A DNA stretch of 51,780 nt from Arthrobacter sp. Alg241-R88 (GTDB lineage Bacteria; Actinomycetota; Actinomycetes; Actinomycetales; Micrococcaceae). The stretch covers positions 1 through 51,780 of the forward strand of contig NZ_UNRG01000015.1 of assembly GCF_900537115.1 (NCBI RefSeq), in the 5' to 3' direction. Within the stretch, counting starts at the first letter, position 1, and every line of letters starts with the position of its first letter. The notes beneath the pieces are model-generated. The model searched no databases, was not told where the DNA came from, and saw only the letters and a list, made by a program, of their open reading frames with translations. The translations under genes and the position numbers were made by a program. Shown here piece by piece: positions 49,381-51,780 of the stretch.

Positions 49381-50850
49381 TCATACCCGAGCAGTCCCCT
49401 TTGCCTTGTCAGAAGTCGCCTTCCTAAGGCGTGGTTCCAGATGTCGGGGCGTTGTAATCCCGATGAGCTTGCGGAGGGTCTTGTTGATCCTGCCGTTGAG
49501 CAGATGCCCGTTGTCCTGCATTTCTTCGACATACTCAACCGATGCGCGGACGAGGGTTCCGCCGAAATAGCGGAAGGGCTCCGGTGGCAGGTAGGCCCTG
49601 GGCCCGCCCGTAAGCGGTGAACGAGCGTCCTCGTCGTCGACGCCGAGCGCCACCTTACCGAGTACCCGGCCAAGATACGCCGCCGGCCCGACGCCGTTCC
49701 CGGAGAAGCCCCCTGCATAGTGAATGTTCCCGTTATCACCGAAGGAGCCGACGAACGGCAGCGGAGACTGGGCCCGGTCAACCGGTCCTGTCCAGGCATG
49801 GGTTATCCGTGCATCAGCCAGATCAGGAAACCAACGGTGCAGGTCCTCAACGATCGAGGACCAGGCCGGAGCGTCGTGGAGAAGCGATGGATGAATTCGG
49901 CCTGCGCGCCCAATTTTCCCGCCGCCGCGGCCGAAGATCAGCCGGCCATCCGTGGTGACCTGCATGTAGTGTACGGATAGCCGTTGATCGCCAAAGGCGT
50001 CACCCCGGGCAAATTCACGTCCCAGCAACCGGTCCCCGAGCGGCTCGGTAGCAACGATTGAGCTCCCAACCGGGACTACAGCACGGCGCAGTTCGGGAAG
50101 ACCGGCAATCCAGGCTCCCGTTGCCAGTACCACTTGGTTGGCCGTTACCGCCCCGCCCATCGTCTGCACTTGGGGCGGCGTTCCCCGGTCTAGGCCGATC
50201 ATCGGTGTGCCTTCGAAGATCTGTGCCCCCAGCTGCAGGGCCGCTCTCCTGAGGCCCCGTGCCAGCATGGCCGGCTGGATAGTTGCTCCGTCAGTTTGAA
50301 CGGCACCTTGCAGCGGGAGCGGGGAGCCGGTTCTACGCCGTACGTCTTCCGCTCCGACCTCATTGTAAAAGTCTCCGCGGCCATGGTCACGGCAGGCCTG
50401 CATTGCAGACTTCCATTTCCCCACCTGAACTGGGGTCACCGCTACTTTTGTTGCACCGTAACGGCGCAGCCGACAATCAATCCCGTACTCTTTGGAGAAA
50501 TCTGCGACACGATCAATCGCCCAGGCAGACCGCTCGGCCAACCAAAGTGCGTCGTCCAGGCCATACTCAGCAATGATCGCATCCAGCCCGTCATGCCACC
50601 CCGTCATCCACCCGCCATTGCGGCCGCTTGCACCGAATCCGCAACCTTCTGCTTCAAGCAGGACAACGGAAGTGTCGGGCGACCGCTCGAGTATCTCGAT
50701 GGCCGTCCAAAGGCCCAGATAACCGCCACCCACAATGCAAACGTCCGCATTAATGTGGCCAGCCAAGGGCGGACATGCTTGCTCGTCAATGCCTGCCATT
50801 GCCTCGTCCAGCCAGTAGACGGTGCCGTTAGTCGGGATTGCTTTGCTCAT
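49381..50850 (-). CDS. FAD-dependent amine/amino acid oxidase (PuuB/DadA-like)
   Basis: A 489-residue DAO-family flavoprotein. FAD motif ADVCIVGGGYLGLWTAIEI near residue 35, LLEAEGCGFGASGRNGGWMT (the GxGASGRNGG pattern of gamma-glutamylputrescine oxidase PuuB and relatives), NQVVLATGAWIAGLP, and the C-terminal GNIHYAGGFSGNGVGPAAYL. Such enzymes oxidise primary or secondary amines to aldehydes or oxoacids, releasing H2O2 or reducing quinones. ATG at 50850 with AGGAACG upstream. First gene of the minus-strand group with the kinase and phospho-lyase-type genes, although a 180-base gap follows it. A TGT-NN-ACA palindrome lies in its promoter. Confidence 0.88.
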   Translation of the reverse strand: MSKAIPTNGTVYWLDEAMAGIDEQACPPLAGHINADVCIVGGGYLGLWTAIEILERSPDTSVVLLEAEGCGFGASGRNGGWMTGWHDGLDAIIAEYGLDDALWLAERSAWAIDRVADFSKEYGIDCRLRRYGATKVAVTPVQVGKWKSAMQACRDHGRGDFYNEVGAEDVRRRTGSPLPLQGAVQTDGATIQPAMLARGLRRAALQLGAQIFEGTPMIGLDRGTPPQVQTMGGAVTANQVVLATGAWIAGLPELRRAVVPVGSSIVATEPLGDRLLGREFARGDAFGDQRLSVHYMQVTTDGRLIFGRGGGKIGRAGRIHPSLLHDAPAWSSIVEDLHRWFPDLADARITHAWTGPVDRAQSPLPFVGSFGDNGNIHYAGGFSGNGVGPAAYLGRVLGKVALGVDDEDARSPLTGGPRAYLPPEPFRYFGGTLVRASVEYVEEMQDNGHLLNGRINKTLRKLIGITTPRHLEPRLRKATSDKAKGTARV

Positions 50851-50978
50851 CAACGTTCCTGTTCTGTGTCATCACTGCGGGAACGACGGGCCAAAACGTC
50901 GGCCTAGGTTTCAGAGGCGGCCCGCGGGCCACCAGCTACTGCGCGTTCACTGACAAAAACTTATCCTCCAAATGTAGG

Positions 50979-50990
50979 ATTGTCAACAAT
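50979..50990. promoter_or_regulatory. Operator-like palindrome ATTGT-CA-ACAAT
   Basis: The longest perfect copy of the island motif, with 5-bp arms. On the minus strand it contains TTGACA (50981-50986), a -35 candidate for the amine-oxidase gene starting at 50850, with a weak -10 (TAAGTT) 17 bases on. Confidence 0.6.
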
Positions 50991-50999
50991 AGGAGAACG

Positions 51000-51369
51000 G
51001 GAAATGCAATTTTGATAATTGTGTGGGGGCAGTTTTACGGATGTCCGTGCGCAGAAGTGCCCAGGCAACTGACCTGCTTCGATGGCTGCCACGATGTCTT
51101 GGGCACGGTCGACGCCATGTTGTTGACGCCCTTTTCGAGCCTTGCGTACATGGTGAACACCCCGCTAGGGATTCCCAGGCGTAAGGAGCGTGGCGGTTGG
51201 CGGTTCCGGGAATCCGGCACAGCGCGCGAGAAAACTCCACAAACCAGTGGAGCAGAAAGGCCTACTCTCCGCCGGGGCCCCGCCGGCCGGCTGTACGTTA
51301 ACGCCGTCCTGTGGCCTACGAAAGCATAGCTTTGCAGAACCCTCTGCGAACTGCCCAAACGACAGCACG
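51000..51369. other. Gene-poor stretch, possible decayed coding sequence
   Basis: Upstream of the amine-oxidase promoter no frame is complete and protein-like. On the minus strand, short protein-like runs appear in different frames (for example LGIPSGVFTMYARLEKGV around 51120-51175, then DRAQDIVAAIEAGQLPG around 51050-51110 in another frame), which would fit a frameshifted remnant, but no family is recognised. Confidence 0.3.
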
Positions 51370-51519
51370 TCATATTGATGTTGAGCGCAGCAGAAGCGAC
51401 TCGAGCATGGAGACCGTCGCGTCGACGTCCAGCCGCTCCCCCGCCTGTTTTAAAGAGCCGATAACGGATATTCCGTCAAGTAAACGGCCGGTGTCAGCTG
51501 CGGTGTATTTTCGGTCGGG
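51370..51519 (-). pseudogene. Coding-like fragment without a start codon
   Basis: On the minus strand a 49-residue stretch with protein-like composition ends at a TGA (51370-51372); it includes DTGRLLDGISVIGSLKQAGE and LDVDATVSMLESLLLR. Upstream in frame the composition deteriorates and a stop follows near 51565, with no ATG or GTG and no ribosome binding site. It looks like the C-terminal remnant of a gene truncated on its 5' side. No family recognised. Confidence 0.35.
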
Positions 51520-51619
51520 CTGCAGATGCTTCGCCGGTCGGGATGGTCTTCAGCTGCGCCCGTTATAGCGGCAGTTCTCGCTTCAGGATGGGCGGGCGCA
51601 GCATTGATCCTTTTCTTCT

Positions 51620-51780
51620 TCAGGCGTCGCCGCCGTCGGCGGCTGGAAGCTTTGCCAGAGCTAGTTCGATGTCATTCAGGATTACCAAGGGGGCTTTGTT
51701 CAGGGGGTCCCGCAGTTCACGCCCTGGGGTCCAGCGTGTGAATCGTCGGAAGTCGCGGGATCGTTTTTCGTCGTGGGCGG
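51620..51780 (-). CDS. C-terminal end of an unidentified gene, running off the right edge
   Basis: Fifty-two codons are open from the window edge to a TGA at 51620-51622. The residues (for example FRRFTRWTPGRELRDPLNKA and VILNDIELALAKLP) have normal protein composition and third-position GC bias, so this is probably the end of a real protein. I do not recognise the family; the gene continues beyond the window. Confidence 0.5.
   Translation of the reverse strand, partial: AHDEKRSRDFRRFTRWTPGRELRDPLNKAPLVILNDIELALAKLPAADGGDA

Noticed and set aside
51526..51741. A 71-codon plus-strand frame with a hydrophobic segment and an arginine run
   Set aside because: It lies opposite the open C-terminal frame at 51620-51780 and has no ribosome binding site; the arginine run is the complement of an Ala/Asp/Gly-rich tail.

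Overview
The window looks like chromosome from a high-GC actinobacterium of the Micrococcaceae, Arthrobacter sensu lato. Reasons: GC-rich coding sequence with many GTG/TTG starts, a complete heterotetrameric sarcosine oxidase cluster (glyA-soxB-soxD-soxA-soxG-sdaA-purU), IlvC/PdxS/Adk proteins that read like Arthrobacter proteins, and AGGAGG-type ribosome binding sites. This assignment is inference from protein character; no rRNA or tRNA gene was seen.

Left part (1-7.3 kb): the edge of an IS3-family element; a solitary SsuA-like substrate-binding protein; a nucleobase-catabolism-like group (polysaccharide-deacetylase-fold hydrolase, NCS1 permease, divergent PucR regulator); and an AbiEi/DUF559-type nuclease-like protein. 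A 32-bp-period repeat follows the stop codons of four genes here, always in the same orientation relative to transcription.

Sarcosine/one-carbon block (7.3-18.3 kb): seven tightly packed minus-strand genes convert sarcosine through glycine and serine to pyruvate and recycle tetrahydrofolate. A divergent GntR/FCD regulator and a perfect 14-bp palindrome lie at the glyA promoter, followed by a CynX/NimT-type exporter. A small conserved-looking protein, an isolated adenylate kinase and two uncertain small ORFs follow (18.5-20.3 kb).

Catabolic island (20.3-50.9 kb), visibly less GC-rich than the sox block: a polar-amino-acid ABC transporter; a FAD/Fe-S dehydrogenase with a class III aminotransferase; pdxS without pdxT; two near-paralogous GntR/FCD regulators; a plus-strand operon of two degenerate flavodiiron-like proteins, a flavin reductase, an APC permease, a GMC oxidoreductase and an aldehyde dehydrogenase; two further succinate-semialdehyde-type dehydrogenases; two D-2-hydroxyacid dehydrogenases; a solitary ilvC; a small protein; a cupin; and a minus-strand kinase/phospho-lyase-type pair preceded by a PuuB-like amine oxidase. 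A palindrome of the form (C/T)TGT-NN-ACA(A/G) recurs in most of the promoter regions, suggesting one regulon. Together the genes look like uptake of an amine, amino alcohol or amino acid, oxidation to aldehydes and acids, and entry into central metabolism; the actual substrate cannot be read from sequence.

Right end (50.9-51.8 kb): no intact gene, one open coding fragment without a start, and the C-terminus of an unidentified gene running off the edge.
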